DNA of 64,000 nucleotides from Diatrype stigma (lineage: Eukaryota > Ascomycota > Sordariomycetes > Xylariales > Diatrypaceae): assembly GCA_022225965.2 (NCBI GenBank), contig JAKJXP020000001.1, forward strand, positions 434,001 through 498,000, in the 5' to 3' direction. Below are positions 11,332-22,572 of this stretch, in pieces. A program made the position numbers and the translations under genes. The notes beneath the pieces were generated by a model that saw only the letters and a list, made by a program, of their open reading frames with translations, did no database searches and had not been told where the DNA came from. Every line of letters begins with the position of its first letter. Position 1 is the first letter of the stretch.

Positions 11332-13129
11332 ATGGCAAGAAGGTATGTCTCCCGTAACAAATCCGATATATCACAAATAACTGTATGCTGATGCTCTCTC
11401 TAGTAAAGTCACTCTGACGGCATCGACCAAAGCCATAGACCCCACCTTAAATGCTCTTTTCACCAGCAGTGTAGGTGCAACCACTTGTCGCAATAAGATT
11501 ATAAGCTTATTGTCTCTTTAGGCTGGACCGATAAAGGCTCCTTCGACTACGAGATACTCTGGCTTGTTACCCCCAAAAGAAAAGAAGCCGGCCGAACAAG
11601 GAGACACCCCGGCCCATCCTGATGAAGATGATGAGGATGCGAACGAGGAAGATGACGAATCTCTAAGCGAGATTGAGGGCGCCGATTACGAAGACTACGA
11701 CGAGACCGAGGAGGCGGAAGATGGAGAGGAAGCCGAGGGCAGCAGCTCAGAGAATGAGGCATCCGAGTCCGCGACAGAGCCCTCCGTCCACGCCAAGAAA
11801 GAACGGAAAAGAAAGCGCAAAGACGAGCATGACGACCTGGAAGCCAATTACATGCGGAAGATTGCAGTGGAGGAAGAAAAAGAAGAAAGAGACGCCCGAG
11901 CAGGCAAACGTCGCAAAGGGGAGGCCGGCGAGGCGGTTGATGGAGCGTCGACTGAGGCGGTCGAGCCTGAAGACGATGTTCCGATTATACACGAATCCCT
12001 ACTCAAGAAGACAGAAGAGCATGGAGATGTTGATCTGGACAAGGCAAACCGCACTCTCTTCCTTGGCAATATTTCTATCGAGGCAATCACCTCGTCCAAG
12101 GCCAAGAAAACTCTCATGTCTCATATCTCAGCTCCCCTAGAAGGTCTCGATGCCTCTGCAGAGCCGCAGAAGGTTGAATCTCTCCGTTTCCGCTCTACCC
12201 CTTTCTCCACCGGCTCTATGCCCAAGCGCGCTGCATACATCACGAAATCCGTTATGGATGCCACCGCCAAATCAACGAATGCATATGCTGTCTACTCGAC
12301 CCCGTTAGCTGCCCGGACAGCTCTGAAGGCTCTAAATGGTACCGTGGTCCTCGATCGACATCTACGCGCTGATAGCGTCGCACATCCGACCCCCACAGCC
12401 CATCGCAGGTGTGTCTTCGTCGGTAACCTAGGCTTTGTAGACGACGAGACAGTCATTAATACGACCGCTGAGGGGGAGACTACGACTAAGAAGCGCAACA
12501 AAGTTCCTTCCGACATCGAGGAAGGTTTGTGGAGAGTATTCGGCTCAAAGGCTGGCAAAGTAGAAAGCGTACGCGTGCCTCGAGACCCGAAGACACGTGT
12601 AGGGAAAGGTTTTGCTTACGTTCAATTCTACGATGGCAATGACGTCGAGGCGGCGCTTCTTCTGAACGAGAAGAAATTCCCTCCCATGCTTCCACGAGTC
12701 CTACGTGTGTCGAGAGCTAAGGATCCAAGGAAGACGGCACTAGCCGTAGAACGCTCGACTAAGACCAAGCCTGAGGCTTACGGTGGCGAGGGCAAGCTGA
12801 AGAGTACCAAGTATAAGTTCAAGGCTACACCTGAACAGCAATCATTAGCCGGTCGAGCCGGTAGGCTACTGGGCCGTTCCGCAGCTGCCAGGCAGAAACA
12901 TGGGCTGAACGGGGAGTCGAAAAAGCCCAGGACGAGAGTGGCAAGGCCTGTCAATAACACGGAGATGAAAACCCCAGAGCAGATTGTCTTCGAGGGCCGT
13001 CGGGCAAGTTCCACGGATGGCAAACCCCGGGACTTGAAGTTTGGCAAGTCCAAGAAGAAGAGTGCCGTGAAGCCAAAGGGCAGAGGCGCCAAGCGTGCCG
13101 CCGATTGGAGGAATAAGGGAAGCAAGTAG
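11332..13129 (+). CDS. NOP12: Nop12-like nucleolar RNA-binding protein for 60S ribosome biogenesis
   Basis: Three exons, 11332-11342, 11404-11470 and 11522-13129, give 561 aa. The first two introns are 61 and 51 nt, with perfect donors and phases; the start MARSKVTLTASTKAIDPTL leads into a conserved LNALFTSSAGPIKAP block. A long acidic region (Asp/Glu runs about residues 40-90) and a Lys-rich nuclear localisation region follow. Then come two RRM domains: RRM1 at about 175-290 (RTLFLGNIS; AYAVYST) and RRM2 at about 298-405 (RRCVFVGNLGFVD; GKGFAYVQF). The basic C-terminus (KKSAVKPKGRGAKRAADW) fits nucleolar retention. Nop12 binds pre-rRNA and acts in 5.8S/25S rRNA maturation. The domain order and length are as in other filamentous fungi. 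It probably shares promoter control with DEP1. Confidence 0.92.
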
Positions 13130-14065
13130 AGTTCAGTGTATAGGAGATCGTCTCAGCACTCCAGTCCATAATGTAGGGCCCATAGATCAAACTATTATTA
13201 TACCCCATGAAACGTTGGCAGTAACCTTTTAAGTACCAGGAGTAACTAGGAGGCGATCAATAAAGTTCCTCTGGCTGATATGTTCGTCCGTGCTAGTGTT
13301 TTAATAAGGATTTGTTGAAGTTTATACTTCAACATACCTTTCTCCGGCCAGAGCCATCTGAAAGTACAGGATACTGGGCGGCCATCTGCCTATAGAGGGG
13401 GCTGTCAATTTCTACAATATGAACTTGCTGGAGCGGTCTCGCTTGAAATCTGACTATCCTGCGGAAAACTCCTATCAATGTGATAAAGGCCAAGGTCGTG
13501 CCTACGCATGAGCTTCGAGTGAGCGACAAGAATCAAACCATCTCATGAGGGAACACGCACAATAGGTTCTGTTATCCTAACTGCTGTGGTCTCAAAGATA
13601 AGAAAGGTTTGTAGGTGACTAACTTTGTGGGAATTCTTCATCCGGTCGCTTGTTGGATACATATTCGGCTACCTTCTCGAGTCATCTTCCTGATTCACAT
13701 TCACCTACCGAAGTTCTTGATCAACCTTCCATCATCCAAAGTCTTCCCCTCTACTTTTCCCCCCTTCTAGACTACACAATAATCACAACCGACAACCTTT
13801 CCAAACCACTCACCATCTTCAGCCACTGTTCCTGACACTTCCCAAACACCATAGGTAGCAATCAGTTGCAAACTTTCGTTACTATCTTCTATCTTCTATC
13901 GTGGTTCCCGGCCTGTTATCGACGCTTCTATTGCCAGCTAAGAGCCATCAAATCCCTTCAGGTAGGTACAAAGTGGAGTTGGTTCGGCGGCCACGAGAAT
14001 TCTGAAGACCTAGCTCACTGACAACCATATAGCTACTCCGGGTTTCTAACTAAGAGGGTGGCAGG
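13130..14065. other. 0.94-kb spacer with long 5' leader of the 519-aa gene
   Basis: Holds the NOP12 3' flank and a pyrimidine-rich leader at about 13680-13900. A leader intron is listed separately. No gene is supported. Confidence 0.65.
13962..14032 (+). other. Probable 5'-UTR intron of the 519-aa gene
   Basis: Donor GTAGGT at 13962, branch-like CACTGAC near 14016 and acceptor ATATAG ending at 14032. The 71-nt length fits other introns here. It lies 33 bp before the ATG, so it would be non-coding. Confidence 0.5.
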
Positions 14066-15625
14066 ATGTGTCAATACACCGTTACCTATTGCGATGTCTT
14101 CTGGGCATATGGCGACGGCAGCACCAACGAGGACATCAGCCTCGGTGATGTTCTTACCAAGGAAGATAGCGATTTGCCCAAGCCAAAGGCACAGTTCCGG
14201 TTTTGCCGGAACCGGGAATGCGTGCCGACGCCGTGCTGCGGCCACGGGTCAACTGAATGCAAGATCAGAACGACTGTGCGCTACGACATCTGCTCACGAT
14301 GTAAGTCCGAGCGGCAGAGGACAAAAAGCACACACGATATGTTCCCTCAACATAGTCCCTTATTAGCGCCGGCAAAAGGCACGCATATGCCTTACAACCA
14401 CCAAACTGAACGCCAATCTCTCGGGGTTGGAAAGCCAGGACCATCACATCCAGTGACACAAAATGGCGGCAGGACTATACCCCAGCAGATCATACAGGAC
14501 AACGGTCATTACTCACCAGGGCCAGTGGCACAACCCAAACACATTCCATTACCGGGAAGCCAAGCCATGTATGATGCGAGTCTTCACCACCTTAATCCTC
14601 GAGGGGTCGATAACGGCGTGGAATTCGCAGCAACGACGCCAAAGCTGCAAAGTCGTACAAATAACACCTTGTCTGCTTCCGTTCCGTCGCAGAATGGCAG
14701 CCAACCGATGCCAGAAACCTTCCAACATATAAAACCAATGCAGCAACCCACTCAAAGCATGCGCACGCCGCCTCTCTCAACCACATCGGATGATGCATAT
14801 TCGAACGCCATGGCGGTTTTTGAGGCTGTCGTACAACAACAGCACACTCCGACCAAGCAAGCTACACGACAAATACCACAGCCGATGACACCAGTCATGA
14901 CGCCGGGGAAGGGTTTACACCCGAACGGGTTTTACGAAGCCGTGCAGCCTCCGAATCATCACGTGAGGCAGGCATGCCCACCAGTTCCGACGGAGAACGG
15001 GTATTGTCATCAGTTTTCACCGCAGGCAAAGTGGTTCCAAACCGGACCACAGGTTCTCCCAATCCAAGCGCCAACGCCATCACCCAGAGACAAGCATCAG
15101 CCGTCCGCGATCAACGCCGGTCATCAGCCATCTCCGGTGACGTGGGCGGATCCCGAACCGAGTCGTATACTCCCATACCAATGGCCCATGGGTAATGGCG
15201 CCAGTGGAAGCATGATGGGGATACCACGCCAGCAATCTTTCAGTCCAGCGCAGGCGATGACGCCAATTATGACAAACATGCCATTCATGCCTGGTACGCC
15301 AACTATGCCGACTAGGCCAATTATACCAACTATGCCAACTATGGCAGCCATGCAGCACGGCTCGCCACAGATGTGGCAGAACGGCAATAGCAACGGTTAC
15401 GGCCATAATCGTCTGCAAACTGCGATGACACTGAGTTCGAGTGTGCAATACGATCCATTGATCATGACCCCAAGCCAGAGCCATATCGCAGCAGAGGGCC
15501 TGAGAGTTCCACGCCCAGGACCTCCCGTACAACAAATGAACGGCTTTCCTTCCCCGGGAAACCTCAAGCGCAAGGCTCGCGATGCACTGGATGGAGGCCC
15601 ACTTCAAAAAATGCCATCACGATAG
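14066..15625 (+). CDS. Unrecognised 519-aa protein, Cys-rich N-terminus and long disordered Pro/Met/Gln-rich region
   Basis: A single uninterrupted 519-codon frame. I do not recognise the family. The N-terminal 85 residues contain about ten cysteines: C2, C9, then CRNREC, CCGHG, C in STECKIR, and CSRC near residue 77. This could bind zinc but fits no classical finger I know. The rest looks disordered, rich in Pro, Gln, Met, Ser and His. It includes a tandem block of PTMP/PTRP-type units at about residues 410-435 (TPTMPTRPIIPTMPTMAAM) matching a short DNA repeat at about 15292-15350. The C-terminal KRKARD is a plausible nuclear signal. A nuclear regulatory protein is possible, but this is inference. 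The start is the first ATG after a probable leader intron. The uniform coding look over 1.56 kb makes the gene itself credible. Confidence 0.8.
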   Translation: MCQYTVTYCDVFWAYGDGSTNEDISLGDVLTKEDSDLPKPKAQFRFCRNRECVPTPCCGHGSTECKIRTTVRYDICSRCKSERQRTKSTHDMFPQHSPLLAPAKGTHMPYNHQTERQSLGVGKPGPSHPVTQNGGRTIPQQIIQDNGHYSPGPVAQPKHIPLPGSQAMYDASLHHLNPRGVDNGVEFAATTPKLQSRTNNTLSASVPSQNGSQPMPETFQHIKPMQQPTQSMRTPPLSTTSDDAYSNAMAVFEAVVQQQHTPTKQATRQIPQPMTPVMTPGKGLHPNGFYEAVQPPNHHVRQACPPVPTENGYCHQFSPQAKWFQTGPQVLPIQAPTPSPRDKHQPSAINAGHQPSPVTWADPEPSRILPYQWPMGNGASGSMMGIPRQQSFSPAQAMTPIMTNMPFMPGTPTMPTRPIIPTMPTMAAMQHGSPQMWQNGNSNGYGHNRLQTAMTLSSSVQYDPLIMTPSQSHIAAEGLRVPRPGPPVQQMNGFPSPGNLKRKARDALDGGPLQKMPSR

Positions 15626-15664
15626 GATGACCAAAAAGAATGCAGAAAAAGACAGAGCATTGGA

Positions 15665-15688
15665 AACTTGTTAACTGGTTAACAAGTT
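15665..15688. repeat. 11-bp perfect inverted repeat (hairpin) 40 bp after the 519-aa gene
   Basis: AACTTGTTAAC, two bases, then GTTAACAAGTT. The arms pair perfectly. It may form a 3'-UTR hairpin or be a binding palindrome; function is unknown. Confidence 0.8.
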
Positions 15689-15857
15689 AGACCATAGAGC
15701 GCAGGCGCTAGAGGGATCAAGCATGAAGCGATGGGTGAAGAGAAGCGAATGTAATCATAGTACCAGCTGGTTCTGCTGTAATACCCTAGGTAGTACGAAA
15801 TATATCAATGTCTTTTTCGTAGCGACCTCGATTACACTCTTTTCAGGCTGGGAAAGC

Positions 15858-15906
15858 CACGATGCCACGATGCCACGATGTGGCGATGTGGCAATGTGAC
15901 GATGTG
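15858..15906. repeat. CCACGATG / GTGGCGATG tandem repeat
   Basis: Three exact GATGCCAC units run into variant GATGTGGC and GATGTGAC units. The tract is partly self-complementary. Confidence 0.75.
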
Positions 15907-16449
15907 AGGTTGAAGATTCAAGAACGGGCCCCACAGACAAATACCGAATTAGGCAGGACCCCTGTCCACGCTAGGGACCACTGGGGTGACGCTATGGCTT
16001 TAATCAATCGGCGGTGTGCATAGCTTCATGCAGGGGGGGAGAGAGCTGGAGAGATGGTTTGTTTACGTCGATGTACCATCCAGGGTGTTTCGGGGTGTTT
16101 TGCATAGCGGGTTACGCGTTGCCCGGGAGGAAGAGACTTAAGGAACAACAAGTCGGGGTTTGACCCACCCTGATTCGTCCCGCGGCCCTGAAGGCCGGGT
16201 GCCCTGGCACGCCTGGCGGTGCCCCTCTAATGCGCCTCCAATGCGCTTTCAATGCAGCTCCAATGCACCTTCAGAAAGTTACAACTCACGAAGTACAGGC
16301 GGCACGCACAACGCATACTGTAGCACATCCCGGCCTGCCAACCAGAGGCTGTAGAGTCGGTAGAGGTCTTGATTAAAGTGCGATTGGTGCTGGACTCCTA
16401 GTAGACTTCCCCTCACCCTCACCGTCCTAGCTCGTTGTAGCTGCTTAGG

Positions 16450-16459
16450 TACCTAGGTA
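16450..16459. promoter_or_regulatory. TACCTAGGTA palindrome in the tubulin upstream region
   Basis: One of at least six perfect intergenic copies of this decamer in the window. Here it lies 17 bp from a TGCCAA repeat, a pairing that mirrors the COA3 upstream region. A regulatory role is inferred only. Confidence 0.4.
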
Positions 16460-16476
16460 ATTACATATGCTCCATT

Positions 16477-16507
16477 TGCCAATGCCAATGCCAATGCCAA
16501 TGCCGAT
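16477..16507. repeat. TGCCAA hexanucleotide repeat upstream of alpha-tubulin
   Basis: Four to five TGCCAA units end in TGCCGATA. This resembles the reverse complement of the COA3 upstream repeat at 6455-6482. Confidence 0.85.
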
Positions 16508-16943
16508 ACCAGTTGAAGGGTGAAGCAACCAGGGCACAGCCAGGGCAACAGGGCACCCAAGGGCAGCAAGGGGAACGAACCGAGCCGATCTGTCGTGCAG
16601 TTTACCTGCCTGCTACTACATACCTACAGGTATTAGCAGTATTAGCAGTATTAGCAGTCTACCTCGTAGTGCAATACCTGTGGTCCAATACCTGGGTACT
16701 GCAAATGCCCAAGTAATTGCATTTCTCCACACGGCTTTCCCTCCAGTCCACACCTCCTTTTACACTTGCAACACTCTTTCAACTTTTGCAATCTTCTACT
16801 CCTACCATCACCAGGCGCTGTGCGCGAGTCTTCCCAAGAAGTCGACGACCACCTCTACTTCTGTCCTCCCGGATCCCTCTATTCTGTCGCCGTCACCGCA
16901 GTATCTTGACCGTAATCCGTAATACTACGAACCGAAATCCATC

Positions 16944-18713
16944 ATGAAGGGCGAGGTATGTGAATCCGCTTAGAGGTCCCCACATACCTACACAGATACC
17001 TGTCCTACTCTCGGCATTACGACAGCACGAAACACCTCCAATACCGACACCAATTGCATATCTCACAACATGCCTCGGCATACTACGCGATCCCCACGAG
17101 CCTCACTCGCCCCAGCTTCAGCTATCGGTTGACTGACATTGTCTATAGATCATTCACCTTCACCTGGGCCAGGCTGGTACCCAGCTCGGTAACAGCGCTT
17201 GGGAGCTGTGAGTGCTACACCGCCGCGCTCGCTTCCCCGTATCAGTTGATAGATATCTAACCTGACATCGCCCACCCACCCAACAGGTACCTTCTCGAGC
17301 ATGGTCTTGGTTTCGACGGTCGTCCTGACCCTAACGCGAAGGACATCCTTGACGGCGGCTCTTATGAGACTTTCTTTACAGAGACCAGCGGTGGCAAGTA
17401 TGTGCCCCGCTCCATGTTTATCGACCTGGACCCTTCACCCATCGACGAGATCCGGACCGGCGGCTACCGCTCCCTTTTCCACCCCGAGCTCCTGATCAAC
17501 GGAAAGGAGGATGCTGCCAACAACTATGCCCGTGGTCACTACACCATTGGCAAGGAGATGGTCGACAGCGTCGTTGATCGCATCCGACGCGTTGCCGGTA
17601 TGTCCTCAAATTCACCCACGAGCTAGTCTAGCTTCTAGCTTCCGTAAACATGAACTAATGTTTTTGGCTAGACAACTGCAACTCTCTGCAGGGTTTCTTG
17701 ATCTTCCATTCTTTTGGCGGCGGTACTGGTTCCGGTTTCGGTGCTCTCCTTCTCGAGCGTCTCTCGACCGAGTATGGCAAGAAGTGCAAGCTCGAGTTCG
17801 CCGTCTACCCGGCTCCCCGTGTCTCCACTGCCGTCGTTGAGCCTTACAACGCCGTTCTGTCCACGCACAGCACCATCGAGAACTCGGACTGCACTTTCCT
17901 GGTTGATAACGAAGCTGTCTACGATATCTGCAAGCGCAACCTGGATATCCCTCGTCCCGGCTACGAGCACCTGAACCGCCTCATCGCCCAAGTCGTCAGC
18001 TCCATCACCTCGTCTCTGCGGTTCGATGGTGCCCTCAACGTCGACCTGAACGAGTTCCAGACGAACCTGGTGCCCTACCCACGTATCCACTATCCTCTGA
18101 TCAGCTACGCTCCTGTTATCTCGGCTCAAAAGAGCTCCCACGAGAGCTTCAAGGTCCAGGAATTGACTTTCCAATGTATGTTTCTCCTATAGTTTGACTC
18201 GTTGAATCTCCAACAGCTAACCGAATCAAAGGCTTCGAGCCCAACAACCAGATGGTGGTCTGCGACCCCCGGAATGGCAAGTACATGGCCGTTGCCCTGC
18301 TCTACCGCGGCGATGTCGTCCCCCGGGACTGCAACTCCGCCATTGCGGCTCTGAAGGCCAAGTCCTCGTTCAACCTGGTTGAGTGGTGCCCGACAGGTTT
18401 CAAGCTCGGCATCAACTACCAGAAGCCCATGGTCATTCCCGCCACCTCCCCTAACGATGGCGGTCTCGCAGCGGTCGACCGATCCGTCTCTATGCTGTCC
18501 AACACAACCGCCATTGCCGAGGCGTGGTCTCGTCTGGACTACAAGTTCGATCTCATGTACAGCAAGCGGGCCTTCGTCCACTGGTACGTGGGTGAGGGTA
18601 TGGAGGAAGGCGAGTTCTCTGAGGCTCGTGAGGATCTCGCGGCCCTCGAGAAGGACTACGAGGAGGTTGCGGCTGACAGCTTCGACCCGGAGGAGGCCGA
18701 GGCTGAGTACTAG
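16944..18713 (+). CDS. tubB: Alpha-tubulin, MKGE type
   Basis: Five exons, 16944-16955, 17149-17207, 17287-17597, 17672-18175 and 18232-18713, give 455 aa. The start exon is only MKGE. Exon 2 adds [15 protein letters not shown], and the other junctions sit at conserved fungal tubulin positions (LYLLEHG; VADNCNSLQ; LTFQCFEP). The GTP-binding signature GGGTGSGFG is present at about residue 142 and the catalytic-loop block [16 protein letters not shown] is intact, as is the acidic C-terminal tail ending in Tyr. Alpha-tubulin pairs with beta-tubulin to form microtubules. The MKGE start and [12 protein letters not shown] block resemble the second alpha-tubulin of filamentous fungi (tubB in Aspergillus, tba-2 in Neurospora) rather than the MRGE type; that paralogue assignment is from memory. 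The gene is convergent with the F-box gene downstream. Confidence 0.96.
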
Positions 18714-20325
18714 GCTCGCCGTTAGGAAAGCGCAAATACCCCGAGGGATTTCCATCTGCCAACAAAGCCCACACATCCGCCTTAGTTGTACAAATCCCAT
18801 CTTCACCGTGTCAATTGTTTTCTAAGAGGTCCCGGTTAAAGGAAAAGATACTTGTGTATGTTTTTTTGCCGGAGTCGCGATAGATACAGGATGTGCGGAC
18901 ATCTTAATTTCATAATGTAACCTCTAGCCCCTCGAGCGCGGTTGGGGAGAAGAAGAGGAAAGGGCGGCGCTTTTGCTGTCTCTCTTCCTACTCACTCGAG
19001 CTTCCGCCGCGAGGGTTGAGATCTTTACAGAGCTTGGAAGGAGGAAGAGGAGAAAAGGATTGTGTGGATAGGTAGCCGTTGCTGGGTTTTCAGACAGTTG
19101 ATTGACGATGGATGGATGGAATACCTGAACTTTTTTTTCTCTGCTTATACCTTCTGCGTGTCATTGTCGAGTCTTACAGCCCAGATGTCGCAAGAAAGTG
19201 TGCATCCTTTTACAATATCTGCTCCAGCGTGAAATTTCCTGTAGTTTGATGATGAATCAAATGGCCTCGTGATCCGCGTAGATCGCGCTCTAACGATGAG
19301 TAACATAGACAAGCAAGTCAGTGTCGTGGATTGATGGAGTACACATATCCTTAGCGGGTAGATTGCTAGCTATAGCCTACTGCCCTCAATGGTCTTAACT
19401 ATCTACACAATAAGTGTCTTGGACCCCTTCGGGGATGATGGGGAGTGACAAAAAGAAGAAAAAGGCTTCTGGGTAATACATCCCTACCAGCTATGTAGTC
19501 AACGGCTAGATCACTTTTCCCTCTTCCAGTCTATCTAGCCCTTGCAAATGGATGGGGGCCACCTGGAAGCTCCCACGAGATACGGCCCCGGAGCCCCTTT
19601 TCGTCAGATCAAGTGGCTGTATACTTGATATGAACTCTAAATTATCAGTGCTTGTCATCCATCCCACGCTCTGTCCTGAACGGCAACAAGAACGTTTAAC
19701 ACATGCGCCGGGCTCTGGTTGCAGGTATATAGATATATCGGGCTTTCATTAATTCAATTACTCTTCGTTATCTTTCGGCAGAGTATATCGGTGCCGTCAT
19801 CTCTAAGCAGGTAATAATCCCACTCCACGAAGTATACCTCAAGGACAGAGGGATATATTTTGGGGACAATTTCAACACCATTGGGTATACGTAGATAAGA
19901 GATTGCTCTATCAGCCTTACCACTTCGAGCCTCTGCCCAAGTCTCGAAACTAAAAATGCATCGACGTGCTCAGTGGTACAAACATGGCCATAAAAAATCG
20001 TACGGTTTTCGTAGGTGACCTCGCCAGATCCCCAAAAATATTTCTGGTCGTATCTGCCAAGGAAATTGAGCTTTGTTCTGTCTATTCCTTCTGCTATTTC
20101 GACTTAATTCAAAGTCGTTGGCTCGATATACAGGCTGTGCGGTTTCTTTCTTTTTGCCTTCTTCTATCCTCACCCCTCCGAGCATGCGAGCCCCCTTTCC
20201 CACCGCCGCAAAATGGCCCTTGATGCCTTCCTTCACAGTCAATAAATGATCAGATCGCCATACCGCAACCAGACCGCCCGCCAGTCCCTCTCTCAGCCAG
20301 CGAGTCCCGTCAGTCAACCAGTCAT
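18714..20325. other. 1.6-kb convergent spacer
   Basis: 3' flanks of tubulin and the F-box gene. Open frames here are short and lack coding character, and I see no repeat worth naming. No gene is supported. Confidence 0.65.
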
Positions 20326-22572
20326 TCAGTCGTACTCCAAATCACCACCATCACTACTACCCGCATCCACCAATTCAAATTGAGCCAGTACCTCGGCATC
20401 GTCGAGGTCATCGTCATTCTGATGATCATGGAGATGGCTGTGACCTCCACCGCCACCGCCACAACGGCTGCCCTCGAGGAGCTGGACGAGGCTCATGCCC
20501 TCTAGGGCCGTGTCGGCGATGTGCTGCAGCTCGTGCAGCGTGAAGGGGTTGCAGTTGGGGAAGCGGCCGTCGATCCCGTTGCGCTGCCAGCCCGACGTCG
20601 GGTTTTTGGCGTGCGGTGCGGTGTCTAAATAATGCTCGGCGCTCCACCACAGATTTGATGATGGTGATGATGGTGATGATGGTGATGATGTCGAGTGCGC
20701 CTTTGGGGCTGTTGTAGCTGTAGTTGTCGTCGAGGACTTCGTCTCGGCTACTGCTGTCATATCGCTGTCGCCGCTGCCGTCGTGGGGTCTGCCATTGCTA
20801 GTCGTTAGAGGCGGCACTGGTGTCGTGGATGATAATGTCACGTCGCCAGGATGTTGATTATGATTAACATTATGATTATGGTCGTGATTATAGTTTTGGC
20901 CCGGATCCGCACCCAGCGCCCAAGGCTCGTCCGCATCGCCATTGTAATCATCGGGGGGCAGGTGATACTCCACCGGCGAGCCGTCCGGGGCGTCGGGCTG
21001 GCGGCAGCCCAGCACGGCCTCGACGAGGCGCTGCCCGAGGGGCCGGTCGAGCCCGCTCGGGTCGCGTAGGTCGTACGCCGGCGTGACGGTGTTGGTGGCC
21101 GTGACGAAGGTGCCGCCGCCTACTGCCGTCGCGATCCCCGTCACATACTGGTCGTAGCCGAGGTTGGACGCGCGGCAGACCCGCAGGCGCCCGCCCCGTA
21201 ATAGCTGCCGCAGCAGGACGGCCATCCACCGGTGGTTGGGCGGGGGCTGGGTGTTTGGGAGCCCCACCCAGAGGGTGTTGTCACTACCGCCGCCGCCGCC
21301 GCTGCCGTCATCATCATCGCCGCTGTGGACGGTCTTGAGGTAGACGTGGTCGAGGTAAAGCTCGCGCAGGGAGGCGGCGAAGCAACGGAACATGGCCAGC
21401 AGGCCGCGGCCCATGACCTCGACGCGGCGCAGCTCGATGCACGCGAGGTGCGGGAGCGCGGAGCGCGGCGGGCGGCGAATCGTCGGAACAGACCGGAACT
21501 GCCACTCCTCGAGGCTGAGGTCGCGCTGCGTGGAGGTCCGCACAGGAGGTGGCGCCGGCGCCGCCGATGTTGATGTCGACGGCGAAGATGACGACGCCGA
21601 CAGCTGCGGCTGTTGCCCCTTCTCGTCGAGGTCCAGCCCGACCAGGCACAGGCTCCGGAGCTCCGGCGCCTTGCCGATCATCTCCCACAGCCGGTTGCGG
21701 AACGTCACCGTGTGCAGCAGTCCCTCCTCGTGCCGCCGTACCGAGAGGATTAGGTGCTCCAGCCCCGCGAACACGTCCATGATGTTGCGCACGTCGCGCG
21801 GGTTGTGCCATAGCTTGACGACGGTCGTGTCCGTTAGGTTCTCGACTACCAGCGTCCGCAGAGGCACTAGTGCCGGTTCCTCCACCTCCCCCTCCTGCTC
21901 CTGCAGCCGCTGTAGCCGCGCCCGCTCCGCCAGCGCCTCGATGGTGTTTCCCAGTATCATGGTCGCGGCGCGGCAGTGGCGCGAGATGAGCTGGAAGGGC
22001 AGGTTCAGGCGCACGGCCGAGACGTTGGGGGTCAGCGCCAGCATGCTGCCCAGGCGCGCGCGGTACTCGATCTCGGTGAAGGATGCCTCGGTCATGCAGT
22101 AGCGGTCGTGCAGGGTGTCGATGAAGACGTTCATGGTGGGGATCTTGGAGAAGATCTTGCCGAGATATCTGACTTCCCCTGCGCAGTCACGTAGACGTTA
22201 GTATTGTACTTTCCCCCTCCTTTTTGGGGGGTATATTGATGCATGGCTCCCCTCTTGTTGGACAAACGCGAGGAATTAGTAGAGCAGGTACCTACCATCG
22301 TCTCGGATCATCATCAAATCCAGGTACAGAGCCTGGCACAGGTGTCCTATCCTTTGCAGCGCGGCCTCATCGGGCGGCCGGCAGCTCCTGGATATCCTGT
22401 CGAGCCGGGTGAACTCCAACTGCAGGGTCTGCAGGACGATGGGCTTCAGGATGTGGTCGAATAGCTTGCAGACAGCGCGCAGGGTGAGCAGGGAGTTCTT
22501 GTCGCCATAGTGGTTGGCGACGCAATACTCGAGTATCGTCAGGATGATCTCCGGAGGTAGGCTCTCCATCAC
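20326..22572 (-). CDS. F-box protein with leucine-rich region and low-complexity tail
   Basis: Two exons on the minus strand, 22572-22296 and 22178-20326, joined by a 117-nt intron (GTAGGT...GCGCAG), give 709 aa. The N-terminus LPPEIILTILEYC, followed by LLTLRAVCKLFDHILKPIV, is an F-box motif, which would link substrates to an SCF ubiquitin ligase through Skp1. The middle (residues about 100-350) has spaced leucine-rich blocks such as LRSLCLVGLDLDEKG and LRELYLDHVYLKTVH, the usual fungal F-box/LRR style. The C-terminal third is variable: His/Asn/Asp repeats (NYNHDHNHNVNHNQH), Thr/Ser runs and a Ser-Pro repeat encoded by a GATGATGGT microsatellite at about 20655-20690. The substrate is unknown. 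Either of two adjacent ATGs could start the protein. Exon 2 is very GC-rich. Confidence 0.82.
20655..20690. repeat. Coding GATGATGGT trinucleotide-type repeat
   Basis: Four units within the F-box gene encode (Ser-Ser/Pro) repeats on the minus strand. In-frame length variation between strains would be expected. Confidence 0.8.

Larger units (their letters stand above)
15626..16943. other. 1.3-kb spacer rich in short tandem repeats, upstream of alpha-tubulin
   Basis: The sequence contains a perfect hairpin at 15665-15688, a CCACGATG/GTGGCGATG repeat at about 15858-15906, CCAATGC repeats at 16227-16270, a TACCTAGGTA palindrome at 16450-16459, a TGCCAA repeat at 16477-16507 and an AGCAGTATT repeat near 16632-16658. 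No gene is supported. Confidence 0.65.

Noticed and set aside
21392..22102. 236-codon plus-strand frame opposite the F-box gene
   Set aside because: Ser/Arg-rich shadow of a GC-rich exon; the F-box frame explains the sequence.
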